Below are positions 1-5,753 of a stretch of 6,136 nt of DNA, piece by piece. The stretch's first letter is position 1. Every line of letters starts with the position of its first letter. Source of the stretch: Roseovarius sp. Lineage in GTDB: Bacteria > Pseudomonadota > Alphaproteobacteria > Rhodobacterales > Rhodobacteraceae. Under the pieces are notes generated by a model. The model had not been told where the DNA came from. It did not search any database and saw only the letters and a program-made list of their open reading frames with translations. A program made the position numbers and the translations under genes. The stretch covers positions 1 through 6,136 of the forward strand of contig JAASSQ010000181.1 of assembly GCA_021767845.1 (NCBI GenBank), given 5' to 3'.

Positions 1-196
1 CCAGAAGGTCGCGCGAGAACAGCCGGTGCCCGCGCGACAGGGCGGCCAGCCCGAAGATCACCGCGCCGCCCAGCCCCAGCAGCATCAGGATCTGCCCGAT
101 GGGCAGGTCCGCCGCGAGGCGCTTGATGAACATGTCTTCCAGCGCGAAGCCGGCCATCGCCAGCACCATGAGCGCGCTGCCGCGCAGGTTTTCCAT
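1..196 (-). CDS. DMT/EamA-family transporter, N-terminal part (cut by window edge)
   Basis: This is the first 65 residues of an inner-membrane protein that continues past the left edge. The visible part begins MENLRGSALMVLAMAGFALE and has two hydrophobic segments (about residues 5-22 and 32-53). They are joined by a short loop with charged residues (DMFIKRLAADLP), and a basic stretch (SRGHRLFSRD) follows. This is the usual opening of drug/metabolite transporter (EamA-type) permeases, which have ten membrane helices and about 280-300 residues; their substrates cannot be read from the N-terminus. The ATG start is supported by GAGG seven bases upstream on the minus strand. The gene lies 72 bp downstream of fur in the same direction with no clear terminator between, so co-transcription is possible but not shown. 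The family call rests on pattern only; another small multi-helix permease family is possible. Confidence 0.72.
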   Translation of the reverse strand, partial: MENLRGSALMVLAMAGFALEDMFIKRLAADLPIGQILMLLGLGGAVIFGLAALSRGHRLFSRDLL

Positions 197-268
197 TCTG
201 CCGCCTCGGGGATTGCAACGGGTCGCCCTTGCCTAAGCCGCGGCGGCGGGCATGGCAAGCCGCTGCGC

Positions 269-682
269 TCAGCCCTTTTTCAGCGGCACGCCGTAAAGCT
301 CCAGCCGATGCCCCTTGAGCCGGTAGCCCAGTTTCTCGGCGATCTTTTCCTGCAACGCCTCGATCTCGGGATCGACGAACTCGATCACCTCGCCGGAATG
401 GATGTCGATCAGGTGGTCGTGATGTTCGCGCTCGGCATCCTCGTAGCGGGCGCGGCCGTCGCCGAATTCCAGCTTGTCGAGGATGCCCGCCTCCTCGAAC
501 AGCTTGACGGTGCGATAGACCGTGGCGATCGAAATCCTGGGATCGCGGGCCGAGGCGCGGGCATAGAGTTCCTCGACATCGGGGTGATCGTCGGAATCCT
601 GCAGCACCGAGGCGATGGTGCGGCGCTGATCGGTCATGCGCAGGCCCTTGGCCTCGCAGCGGTCGGTGATGGTGTCGGACAT
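269..682 (-). CDS. fur: Fur/Mur-type metal-responsive transcriptional regulator
   Basis: This 137-residue protein has the normal Fur length and numbering. Residues 1-80 form the winged-helix DNA-binding half, with the recognition-helix motif ISIATVYRTVKLFEEAGIL at about 50-68. The C-terminal half is the metal-binding and dimerisation domain. All metal ligands known from E. coli Fur fall at the same positions: H33, E81, H87, H88, D89, H90, E108 and H125. The structural-zinc cysteines (C93 and C96 in E. coli) are replaced by D93 and S96, and the only cysteine is C9. In alphaproteobacteria this form acts as Fur or as the manganese regulator Mur; Irr is unlikely because its sequence around the HHH motif is quite different. 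The ATG at 682 has a purine-rich GGGGGA six bases upstream. The frame stays open far upstream, but that extension crosses the leader and the antisense of the helicase and carries no Fur homology. It is divergent from the helicase. Confidence 0.93.
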   Translation of the reverse strand: MSDTITDRCEAKGLRMTDQRRTIASVLQDSDDHPDVEELYARASARDPRISIATVYRTVKLFEEAGILDKLEFGDGRARYEDAEREHHDHLIDIHSGEVIEFVDPEIEALQEKIAEKLGYRLKGHRLELYGVPLKKG

Positions 683-726
683 GGGCTGTCCCCCGCGTAT
701 CGTGGTCGGGGGGTGGATAGCGGCAT

Positions 727-754
727 CGCAGAAACGAATCCACCCGTTTCTGCG
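727..754. promoter_or_regulatory. Perfect 10-bp inverted repeat upstream of fur
   Basis: The arms are CGCAGAAACG (727-736) and CGTTTCTGCG (745-754), an exact reverse-complement pair with an 8-base spacer, AATCCACC. The near edge is 44 bp upstream of the fur start codon. On DNA this could be an operator for a dimeric regulator, possibly Fur itself. In a fur mRNA it could form a 10-bp leader hairpin. No T-run follows it on either strand, so an intrinsic terminator is unlikely. A GAATC (GANTC) site, the target of the alphaproteobacterial CcrM methylase, spans 736-740 at the arm/spacer border. The repeat is seen directly; the function is inferred. Confidence 0.55.
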
Positions 755-845
755 CGCGTGCGGTTGACTTATGCGCGGGCAGGGCGCATGTGGGGTGCAA
801 GCGATGTTTCCTGCCGCGTGAGCAGTGCGCCCGGCGCCGACCGGG

Positions 846-882
846 TCTCGATAACGAAATATCGACGATAAGTTCCCAAAAT
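846..882. promoter_or_regulatory. AT-rich pocket, likely promoter or operator DNA between fur and helicase
   Basis: In otherwise GC-rich DNA this stretch is clearly AT-rich. It contains TCGATA (848-853), ACGAAA (854-859) and TATCGA (860-865), a 6-6-6 inverted repeat, followed by CGATAAG. AT-rich DNA at this spot between divergent start codons fits promoter melting or regulator binding. I could not assign a -35/-10 pair with confidence on either strand. Confidence 0.3.
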
Positions 883-1010
883 CACGCGTGGGTCCGAACC
901 GTTCGACCGATTTGCGGCACGAGGCTGCAGGCCGGGTCGGGTGACACCACGAAAGGGCCGGGGCGGATGCCTTGGCCGAATGGCGCGCGCCTTTTGGGTG
1001 CCGTGCCCGA

Positions 1011-1015
1011 AAGGA
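1011..1015 (+). promoter_or_regulatory. Ribosome-binding site supporting the TTG start of the helicase
   Basis: AAGGA lies six bases (TACGAC) before the TTG at 1022. It is the best Shine-Dalgarno match near the 5' end of the helicase frame. Earlier in-frame ATG codons at 941 and 980 lack a comparable site and would add residues outside the family's Q-motif start. Confidence 0.7.
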
Positions 1016-1021
1016 TACGAC

Positions 1022-2302
1022 TTGAACCTGTTTCAGGAAATGGGCCTGCCCGGCCCGCTGGTGAAGCGACTGGCGAATAGCGGCATTACCGAACCGACCC
1101 CGATCCAGACCCACGCGATCCCCCATGCGCTGGATGGCGAGGACGTGATGGGGCTGGCGCAGACCGGCACCGGCAAGACCGCCGCCTTCGGCCTGCCGCT
1201 TCTGGCAAAACTGATGGAGCAGCGCGGCAAGCCCGCGCCGAAATCGGTGCGCAGCCTGATCCTTGCGCCGACCCGCGAACTGGCGGGCCAGATCCGCGAC
1301 ACTCTGGTGCCGCTGGTCAAGGATAGGCCGATCAAGGTGGGGCTGGTCGTGGGCGGCGCGTCGATCAACGCGCAGGTCAAGCGGCTGGAGCGGGGCACCG
1401 ATGTTCTGGTCGCCACGCCGGGCCGCCTGCTGGACCTGCTGGATCGCGGCGCGCTGAGTCTTGATGCCACCGCGTTCCTGGTGCTGGACGAGGCCGACCA
1501 GATGCTGGATCTGGGCTTCATCCATGCGCTGCGCAAGATCGCCGGGCTGCTGCCCGAGACGCGGCAGACGATGCTGTTTTCCGCCACCATGCCCAAGCAG
1601 ATGGAAGAGATCGCCGCCAGCTACCTGACCCATCCCAAGCGCGTGCAGGTCAGCCCGCCGGGCAAGGCGGCCGACAAGGTCACCCAAGGGGTGCATTTCA
1701 TCGCCAAGGCCGAAAAGCCCAACCTGCTGATCGAATTGCTGGACGCCCACCGGGAGGACCTGGCGCTGGTCTTCGCGCGCACCAAGCACGGCTCGGACAA
1801 GCTGGCGCGCAAGCTGGAGCAGGCGGGCTACGCGGTGGCCGCGATCCACGGCAACAAGAGCCAGGGCCAGCGCGACCGCGCCCTGCGCGCGTTCCGCGCG
1901 GGCGACGTGCGGGTCTTGGTGGCCACCGACGTGGCGGCGCGGGGGCTGGATATCCCCGACGTGAAGCATGTCTACAACTTCGATCTGCCCAACGTGCCGG
2001 AAAACTACGTGCACCGGATCGGGCGGACGGCGCGCGCCGGGCGCGACGGGGCCGCGGTGGCGTTCTGCGCGCCGGATGAAATGGGCGAGCTGAAGGACAT
2101 CCAGAAGGTCATGAAGCTGACGATCCCGGTCTTGTCGGGACGCGCCTGGGAAGAGCTGCCCGACCCCAACGCCAAGCCCAAGGGCCGGGGTGGTCCCCGC
2201 CGCGGCAAGGGCGGCGGCGCAGGCGGGAGCAAACCCGGCCAGACCCAGTCCCGCGCCCGGCGCCGCCGGCGCGGCGGCGGCCCGCGCCGCCAGGCGGCCT
2301 GA
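1022..2302 (+). CDS. DEAD-box ATP-dependent RNA helicase (RhlE-like)
   Basis: This 426-residue protein uses ATP to unwind or remodel short RNA duplexes, and such enzymes act in ribosome assembly, RNA decay or cold adaptation. Every core motif is present, numbered from the TTG start. These are the upstream aromatic F4, Q motif PTPIQ ending at Q29, motif I AQTGTGKT (46-53), Ia PTREL (83-87), Ib TPGR (132-135) and II DEAD (156-159). III SAT (187-189), IV VFARTK (250-255), V ATDVAARGLD (301-310) and VI HRIGRTARAGR (331-341) follow. The tail from about residue 385 is rich in Gly, Arg and Lys and is probably an RNA-binding extension. The TTG start is preferred because AAGGA lies six bases upstream and F4 then sits at the normal distance before the Q motif. 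Starts at 941 or 980 are possible but add a Cys/Arg-rich lead with no family match. The exact subfamily (RhlE, CsdA or other) cannot be fixed here. Confidence 0.95.
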   Translation: MNLFQEMGLPGPLVKRLANSGITEPTPIQTHAIPHALDGEDVMGLAQTGTGKTAAFGLPLLAKLMEQRGKPAPKSVRSLILAPTRELAGQIRDTLVPLVKDRPIKVGLVVGGASINAQVKRLERGTDVLVATPGRLLDLLDRGALSLDATAFLVLDEADQMLDLGFIHALRKIAGLLPETRQTMLFSATMPKQMEEIAASYLTHPKRVQVSPPGKAADKVTQGVHFIAKAEKPNLLIELLDAHREDLALVFARTKHGSDKLARKLEQAGYAVAAIHGNKSQGQRDRALRAFRAGDVRVLVATDVAARGLDIPDVKHVYNFDLPNVPENYVHRIGRTARAGRDGAAVAFCAPDEMGELKDIQKVMKLTIPVLSGRAWEELPDPNAKPKGRGGPRRGKGGGAGGSKPGQTQSRARRRRRGGGPRRQAA

Positions 2303-2316
2303 GACCATGTGAAAGA

Positions 2317-2344
2317 CCGGTGCGCGCGGACCCGCGCGCGCCGG
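2317..2344 (-). terminator. GC-rich hairpin between convergent genes, candidate terminator
   Basis: CCGGTGCGCGCGG (2317-2329) pairs with CCGCGCGCGCCGG (2332-2344), 12 Watson-Crick pairs with one G-U or A-C position depending on the strand. It lies 14 bp after the helicase stop and 18 bp after the stop of the EEP gene on the other strand. Read on the minus strand the stem is followed by TCTTTC, a weak T-run, so it best fits a terminator for the EEP gene. On the plus strand no T-run follows, so for the helicase it could only be a 3' stabilising hairpin. Confidence 0.5.
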
Positions 2345-2362
2345 ACACCGCGACCGCGCGGG

Positions 2363-3061
2363 CTATCCCGCCGCCAGATCGGCCCAGACCGGCAGGTGAT
2401 CCGAGGCGATATGGGCGGGCCGCGCATGGTGGACCCCGGCGGCCAGCACCGAAAGATCGGGGCTGAGCGCGATCCGGTCGAGCGGCGCCACGGGCCGCGG
2501 CGCGGGATAGGAGGCCAGCCCCGGCAGGAAGCGCACCAGCTTGACCGCGGCATCGAGCGCCATGCCCGCGCCCCATTCGTTGAAATCCCCGGCAAACACC
2601 GTAGGCATCGGAGCCAGATCGCGCAGCGCGCGGTTGACGGCGGCCAGTTGCAGCAGCCGGTAGCGCCGCACGAGGCCCAGATGCAGCCCGATCACCCGCA
2701 CCGGACCGATGGGGGTGGCCAGATCGGCGCGGATCGCGCCGCGCGGCTCCAGCCCCGGCAGTTCGATATGCGCTGTCTCAAGGGCCTGCGTCCCCTCGCG
2801 CACCAGCATCGCGTTGCCATGCCACCCGAGCGAGCCGCCGGGCTGCCCGAAGGGCAGGATCTGCCAGCCGTCCTCCTCGACCATGTCATGGGGCAGGGCG
2901 GCAGGCCGGGGCGGCAGGCGCTTGTCGGCCTCTTGCAGAACCACCACATGCGCGGCAAGCGCATTGATGACGTTCAGGCTGCGGTCGGGCCGGCGGCGCA
3001 GGTCCATTCCGACGCATTTCTGAAGATTATAGGTTGCAATTCGCAGGTTCGATGCGTCCAT
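2363..3061 (-). CDS. Endonuclease/exonuclease/phosphatase (EEP) family protein
   Basis: This 232-residue protein has the ordered catalytic motifs of the EEP (DNase I / exonuclease III-like) superfamily. They are TYNL with N12, LQEADKR with the metal ligand E44, GWHGNAML (79-86), GLHLGL with H127, GDFNEW with D159 and N161, LDRI with D195, and SDHLP with D221 and H222. These suggest an active metal-dependent phosphodiesterase or phosphatase. The substrate (DNA, RNA, lipid head group or phosphorylated sugar) cannot be read from the sequence. No signal peptide is visible, so it is probably cytoplasmic. The ATG at 3061 is preferred because homology begins within a few residues (LRIATYNLQ). A TTG at 3100 in the same frame would add 13 residues with no better ribosome-binding site. 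Upstream of the ATG only a weak GGTG is visible. It is divergent from the membrane gene at 3102 and convergent with the helicase. Confidence 0.88.
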   Translation of the reverse strand: MDASNLRIATYNLQKCVGMDLRRRPDRSLNVINALAAHVVVLQEADKRLPPRPAALPHDMVEEDGWQILPFGQPGGSLGWHGNAMLVREGTQALETAHIELPGLEPRGAIRADLATPIGPVRVIGLHLGLVRRYRLLQLAAVNRALRDLAPMPTVFAGDFNEWGAGMALDAAVKLVRFLPGLASYPAPRPVAPLDRIALSPDLSVLAAGVHHARPAHIASDHLPVWADLAAG

Positions 3062-3100
3062 GATGGCACCATAAAGGCATGGAAGAAGGGGCGATCTCAA
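3048..3100. promoter_or_regulatory. Compact divergent promoter candidate between EEP and DUF2238 genes
   Basis: The start codons are only 40 bp apart. On the minus strand TTGAGA (3095-3100) and CTTTAT (3071-3076) are 18 bp apart and would start transcription almost at the EEP ATG. On the plus strand CATAAA (3070-3075) is a fair -10 element, and the best -35 at 16 bp spacing is a poor TTCGAT (3048-3053). AAGGGG (3086-3091), ten bases before the GTG at 3102, is the probable ribosome-binding site for the plus gene. The boxes are weak matches, so this is a tentative call. Confidence 0.25.
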
Positions 3101-3101
3101 C

Positions 3102-3737
3102 GTGTTTTCCGATCAGACATGGCTGGCGCGGCTGATCTGGGGCGCGCTTCTGGCGGTCGCGCTGTGGGCGATGTGGCAATGGCAGCTTGAACTGGCCTTC
3201 GTGGCGCTGGCAACTTTCGCGCTATCGCTGGCCCCGGTCTTCGTGGCGAAATGGGCCGACGTGGTGGTGCCGCCCAGCTTCATCGCGGCGCTGGCGATCT
3301 TCGTGGGTGGAACGCTCTTTCTGGGCGAGGTGTTCGATTTCTACGAGCGCCTCTGGTGGTGGGACATCGCCATGCATGCCAGTTCGGCCGTGGGGTTCGG
3401 GCTGATCGGGTTCGTGCTGGTCTTCATGATGTTCCAGGGCGACCGCTTTGCCGCGCCGCCCGTCGCGGTGGCCTTTTTCGCCTTCTGTTTCGCCGTGTCC
3501 ATCGGCGCGATGTGGGAGATCTTCGAGTTCGGGATGGACCAGCTGTTCGGGTTCAACATGCAGAAATCGGGCCTGCAGGACACGATGGGCGACCTGATCG
3601 TGAACACCATTGGCGCGCTGATCGGGGCGGCGGCCGGGTTCGGCTATCTCAAGGGGCAGGCGCGGGGCGGGCTGGCGCAGGTGATCGACGAGTTCGTGCA
3701 ACGCAATCCGCGGTTCTTCCAGCGGTGGAAGAAATAG
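3102..3737 (+). CDS. DUF2238 (YjdF-like) multi-helix membrane protein
   Basis: This 211-residue integral membrane protein has about six hydrophobic segments (roughly residues 8-25, 28-46, 58-75, 90-111, 120-139 and 166-183). It ends in a basic, cytoplasmic-looking tail (VQRNPRFFQRWKK). Conserved-looking polar residues sit at membrane borders: GEVFDFYER (75-83), WWDIAMH with D88 and H92, WEIFEFGMDQLFG (138-150), and GLQDTMGDLIVNT with D160, D164 and N168. This pattern matches the DUF2238/YjdF group of bacterial inner-membrane proteins, whose biochemical role is not established as far as I know. The paired acidic and histidine residues could bind a metal or a polar substrate, which is inference. 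The start is GTG with AAGGGG ten bases upstream; an in-frame stop at 3072 and no other start codon between leave little choice. The gene ends 2 bp from the 3' end of selO on the other strand. Confidence 0.85.
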   Translation: MFSDQTWLARLIWGALLAVALWAMWQWQLELAFVALATFALSLAPVFVAKWADVVVPPSFIAALAIFVGGTLFLGEVFDFYERLWWWDIAMHASSAVGFGLIGFVLVFMMFQGDRFAAPPVAVAFFAFCFAVSIGAMWEIFEFGMDQLFGFNMQKSGLQDTMGDLIVNTIGALIGAAAGFGYLKGQARGGLAQVIDEFVQRNPRFFQRWKK

Positions 3738-3739
3738 GA

Positions 3740-5161
3740 TCAGGTGCCGCAAAAGGTCTGTTGCACCACCTCTGACGGCTCGGGCGGGCGGGTCAGATCC
3801 TCGGCACCCTCCTGTGCCTCGAAGGGGCGCGAAAGCACGTTGAGCAGCCGGTCGAACGGGGCGAAGTCGCCCGCGACGGCGGACTGGATCATCTGCTCGA
3901 CCCGGTGGTTGCGCGGGATGTAGACCGGGTTGGCCGCACGCATCGTGGCGATGGGGTCATCCTCGGCCTCCAGCCGGGTGCGCCAGTCACTCTCCCAGGC
4001 GTCGAAGGCCGTTGGGTCGAGGAACTGGTCACGTGGGGCACCATCGCTCAAGACCCTGAAGGTATTGGTGAAATCGGCCCGGTTGTTGGCCATGCGTTCA
4101 AGCAGCCCGACGATCAGCAGCTCGTCCTCGGGGGTGGCCTGCGCCAGCCCGATCTTGCGCCCGTAAAGCGCCAGCCAATGCGCGTGGATGCGGTCCGGCA
4201 TGGCGTGGACAAGCCGGGTGAATTCCTCGATCGCGGCGTCCTGATCGGGCATCAGGGGCACCAGTGCGGTGGCCAGTTGCGCCATGTTCCACACGATCAC
4301 ATTGGGCTGGTTGGAAAAGGCGTAGCGGCCCTGCGCGTCGATGGAACTGAACACCGTGTCGGGGTGGAAGGCATCCATGAAGGCGCAGGGGCCATAATCG
4401 ATCGTCTCGCCCGAGATGGTGGTGTTGTCGGTGTTCATCACGCCATGAATAAAGCCCACCGACATCCATTGCGCGACCAGTTGGGCCTGCCGTTCTATCA
4501 CTGTTTCCAACAGCTTGGCGGGGCTGTCGGCGTCGGGCGCGTGCCGCTCGACGGCATGATCGTAAAGCGCCTGCAGGGCTGGCACGTCGCGGCGGGCGGC
4601 GAAATACTGGAACGTGCCGACGCGGATATGGCTGGAGGCGACACGGGCCAGGATCGCGCCGGGCATCGCGCCGGTCTCGCGATAGACGGGTTCGCCCGTG
4701 GTCACGGCCGCGAGCGCGCGGCTGGTGGGGATGCCGAGCGCGTGCATCGCCTCGGAGACCAGGTATTCGCGCAGCACCGGACCCAGCCAGGCGCGCCCGT
4801 CGCCCATCCGCGAATACGGCGTGGGGCCGGAACCTTTCAGTTGAATATCAAGGCGTTGGCCGGTGCTGCTGACCACCTCGCCCAGCAGGTTGGCGCGCCC
4901 GTCGCCTAGTTGCGGCGAGAAGCCGCCGAACTGGTGGCCGGCATAGACCTGCGCCAGGGGCGCGGCGCCCTCGGGCGGACGGTTGCCCGAAAAGGCCTGG
5001 GCCATGTCCTCGGGCGTCCCGGGCGTGATGCCCAGGTCGGCTGCGAGCGCGTCGTTGAAGGCGATGAGGCGCGGGTCCTTGACCGGCACGGGATCGAGCC
5101 GGGTGAAGAAGCGCGCGGGCAGCCGCGCATAACTGTTGTCGAAAGGAATGTGCAGCGTCAT
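3740..5161 (-). CDS. selO: Protein adenylyltransferase SelO (YdiU, UPF0061)
   Basis: This complete 473-residue protein is close to the 478 of E. coli SelO. SelO is a pseudokinase-fold enzyme that transfers AMP from ATP to Ser, Thr or Tyr of target proteins and has been linked to oxidative-stress responses. The N-terminus IPFDNSYARLPARFF is typical. Visible active-site residues are K109 in QLKGSG, E132 in LREYLVSE, and the motif NTDNTTISGETIDYG with D245, N246 and D255. The K-E spacing of 23 and D-D spacing of 10 agree with those I recall for the Pseudomonas enzyme (K113, E136, D252, D262). The C-terminus ends FCGT, with C471 near the place of the selenocysteine of animal SELENOO. The ATG at 5161 is set by homology; its Shine-Dalgarno is poor, with GGCGGA about 14 bases away. 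It lies 31 bp downstream of the GNAT gene in the same direction, so translation may depend on a shared mRNA. Confidence 0.96.
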   Translation of the reverse strand: MTLHIPFDNSYARLPARFFTRLDPVPVKDPRLIAFNDALAADLGITPGTPEDMAQAFSGNRPPEGAAPLAQVYAGHQFGGFSPQLGDGRANLLGEVVSSTGQRLDIQLKGSGPTPYSRMGDGRAWLGPVLREYLVSEAMHALGIPTSRALAAVTTGEPVYRETGAMPGAILARVASSHIRVGTFQYFAARRDVPALQALYDHAVERHAPDADSPAKLLETVIERQAQLVAQWMSVGFIHGVMNTDNTTISGETIDYGPCAFMDAFHPDTVFSSIDAQGRYAFSNQPNVIVWNMAQLATALVPLMPDQDAAIEEFTRLVHAMPDRIHAHWLALYGRKIGLAQATPEDELLIVGLLERMANNRADFTNTFRVLSDGAPRDQFLDPTAFDAWESDWRTRLEAEDDPIATMRAANPVYIPRNHRVEQMIQSAVAGDFAPFDRLLNVLSRPFEAQEGAEDLTRPPEPSEVVQQTFCGT

Positions 5162-5192
5162 GGGGCAAAGATAATCCGCCCGCGCCGAAACG

Positions 5193-5639
5193 CTAGAGGG
5201 GGCGGGTCATGCGGATCGCGCCGTCATGCGGCTGGAAGCGCAGGCGCGAGAAGAACCGCTGCGCGCGGGTGTCGCCGGCGGCCGTTTCGACATGCAGCGC
5301 CATCAGCCCCGCACCTGCCAAGGCCTTGGGAAGATTGGTCAAAACCTCGGTTCCGATGCCGCGGCCGCGCACGCCGGTGCGGATGGTGATCTCGTCCACC
5401 GTGCCGGTCATGCCGCCAAGCGCCACCGACCAACCGAAGGTCACGATGATGTAACCGATGGGCGCCCGGCCCGGCCCGATCAGGTAGACCGCGCCATGCG
5501 GCGAGCCGTCGAGCAGGGGGGCGAGGCCGGCGCGGCGGGCCTCGTCGGTCTGCTCGATCCCGCGTTCGGCATGGGCGTCGGTCACCAGCCGGCAGAGCCG
5601 GTCGAGATCGTCGGGGCGGGCAAGGGTGAGCTGTGTCAA
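5193..5639 (-). CDS. GNAT-family N-acetyltransferase
   Basis: This 148-residue single-domain protein has the usual GNAT length. An N-terminal region (TLARPDDLDRLCRLVTDAHA) matches the first strand and helices. A central strand IGYIIVTFGWSVALGG (61-76) comes next. Motif A is VDEITIRTGVRGRGIGTEVL (81-100), with the acetyl-CoA pyrophosphate-binding R/Q-x-x-G-x-G as R91 to G96. Motif B-like ALHVETAAGDTRAQRFFSRLRF follows. The substrate (small molecule, peptide or protein) cannot be told. The frame stays open to 5849, but homology begins at about the TTG at 5639 and the longer lead crosses the tandem repeat cluster. The TTG has only a modest GGA nine bases upstream, so the start is moderately sure. 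It sits 31 bp upstream of selO on the same strand, which suggests an operon. Confidence 0.88.
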   Translation of the reverse strand: MTQLTLARPDDLDRLCRLVTDAHAERGIEQTDEARRAGLAPLLDGSPHGAVYLIGPGRAPIGYIIVTFGWSVALGGMTGTVDEITIRTGVRGRGIGTEVLTNLPKALAGAGLMALHVETAAGDTRAQRFFSRLRFQPHDGAIRMTRPL

Positions 5640-5729
5640 GAGAAGCGATCCGCGTCTGAACTCCGCTTGGACCGTGGGGCGGATGGGGGCAAATGTCCAC
5701 CTCTTGCAACGCGGTTTCGGCAACGATTT

Positions 5730-5742
5730 GCCCGAATCGGGC
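5730..5742. promoter_or_regulatory. 13-bp palindrome centred on a GANTC site
   Basis: GCCCGA-A-TCGGGC is a perfect 6-1-6 palindrome, and its centre is GAATC, a target of the CcrM methylase in alphaproteobacteria. It lies 91 bp upstream of the GNAT start codon, a sensible place for an operator. The binding protein is unknown. Confidence 0.4.
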
Positions 5743-5753
5743 GGAGCGCCTTG

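Larger units (their letters stand above)
683..1021. other. Divergent intergenic region between fur and the helicase
   Basis: I see no convincing gene in these 339 bases. They must hold the fur promoter (minus) and the helicase promoter and leader (plus). Visible structures are a perfect 10-bp inverted repeat at 727-754, ATGCGC/GCGCAT arms at 771-776 and 784-789, and an AT-rich pocket at about 846-882 with TCGATA/TATCGA arms. There is also the 8-bp palindrome CACGCGTG at 883-890, an imperfect palindrome GGTCCGAACCGTTCGACC at 891-908, and the helicase ribosome-binding site at 1011-1015. No good pair of sigma-70 boxes stands out on either strand. A TTGACT at 764-769 has no matching -10 box. Confidence 0.6.

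Noticed and set aside
764..792. TTGACT as a -35 box for the helicase
   Set aside because: The segment 17 bp downstream (CATGTG) is a poor -10, and the start codon is 230 bp further on; not strong enough to annotate.
891..908. Imperfect palindrome with GAAC and GTTC resembling a LexA box
   Set aside because: Alphaproteobacterial LexA uses GTTC-N7-GTTC and the Gram-positive box needs four bases between half-sites; here there is one.
790..1080. Small plus-strand open frame in the fur-helicase gap
   Set aside because: It overlaps the helicase start out of frame and has no recognisable motif or family resemblance.
683..2308. The Fur reading frame stays open on the minus strand for about 1.6 kb upstream of the Fur start
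   Set aside because: It runs through the intergenic region and antisense to the helicase, with Gln/Arg/Ala-rich low-complexity translation and no Fur or other family match. Long open antisense frames are expected from GC-rich codon usage.
2309..3190. Plus-strand open frame of 293 codons across the EEP gene
   Set aside because: It lies antisense to a gene with full catalytic motifs, and its translation is Arg/Gln/Gly-rich with no recognisable domain.
3905..4909. Plus-strand open frame of 334 codons inside selO
   Set aside because: It is antisense to a well-supported selO; the His/Gly/Arg-rich translation looks like a GC-bias artefact.
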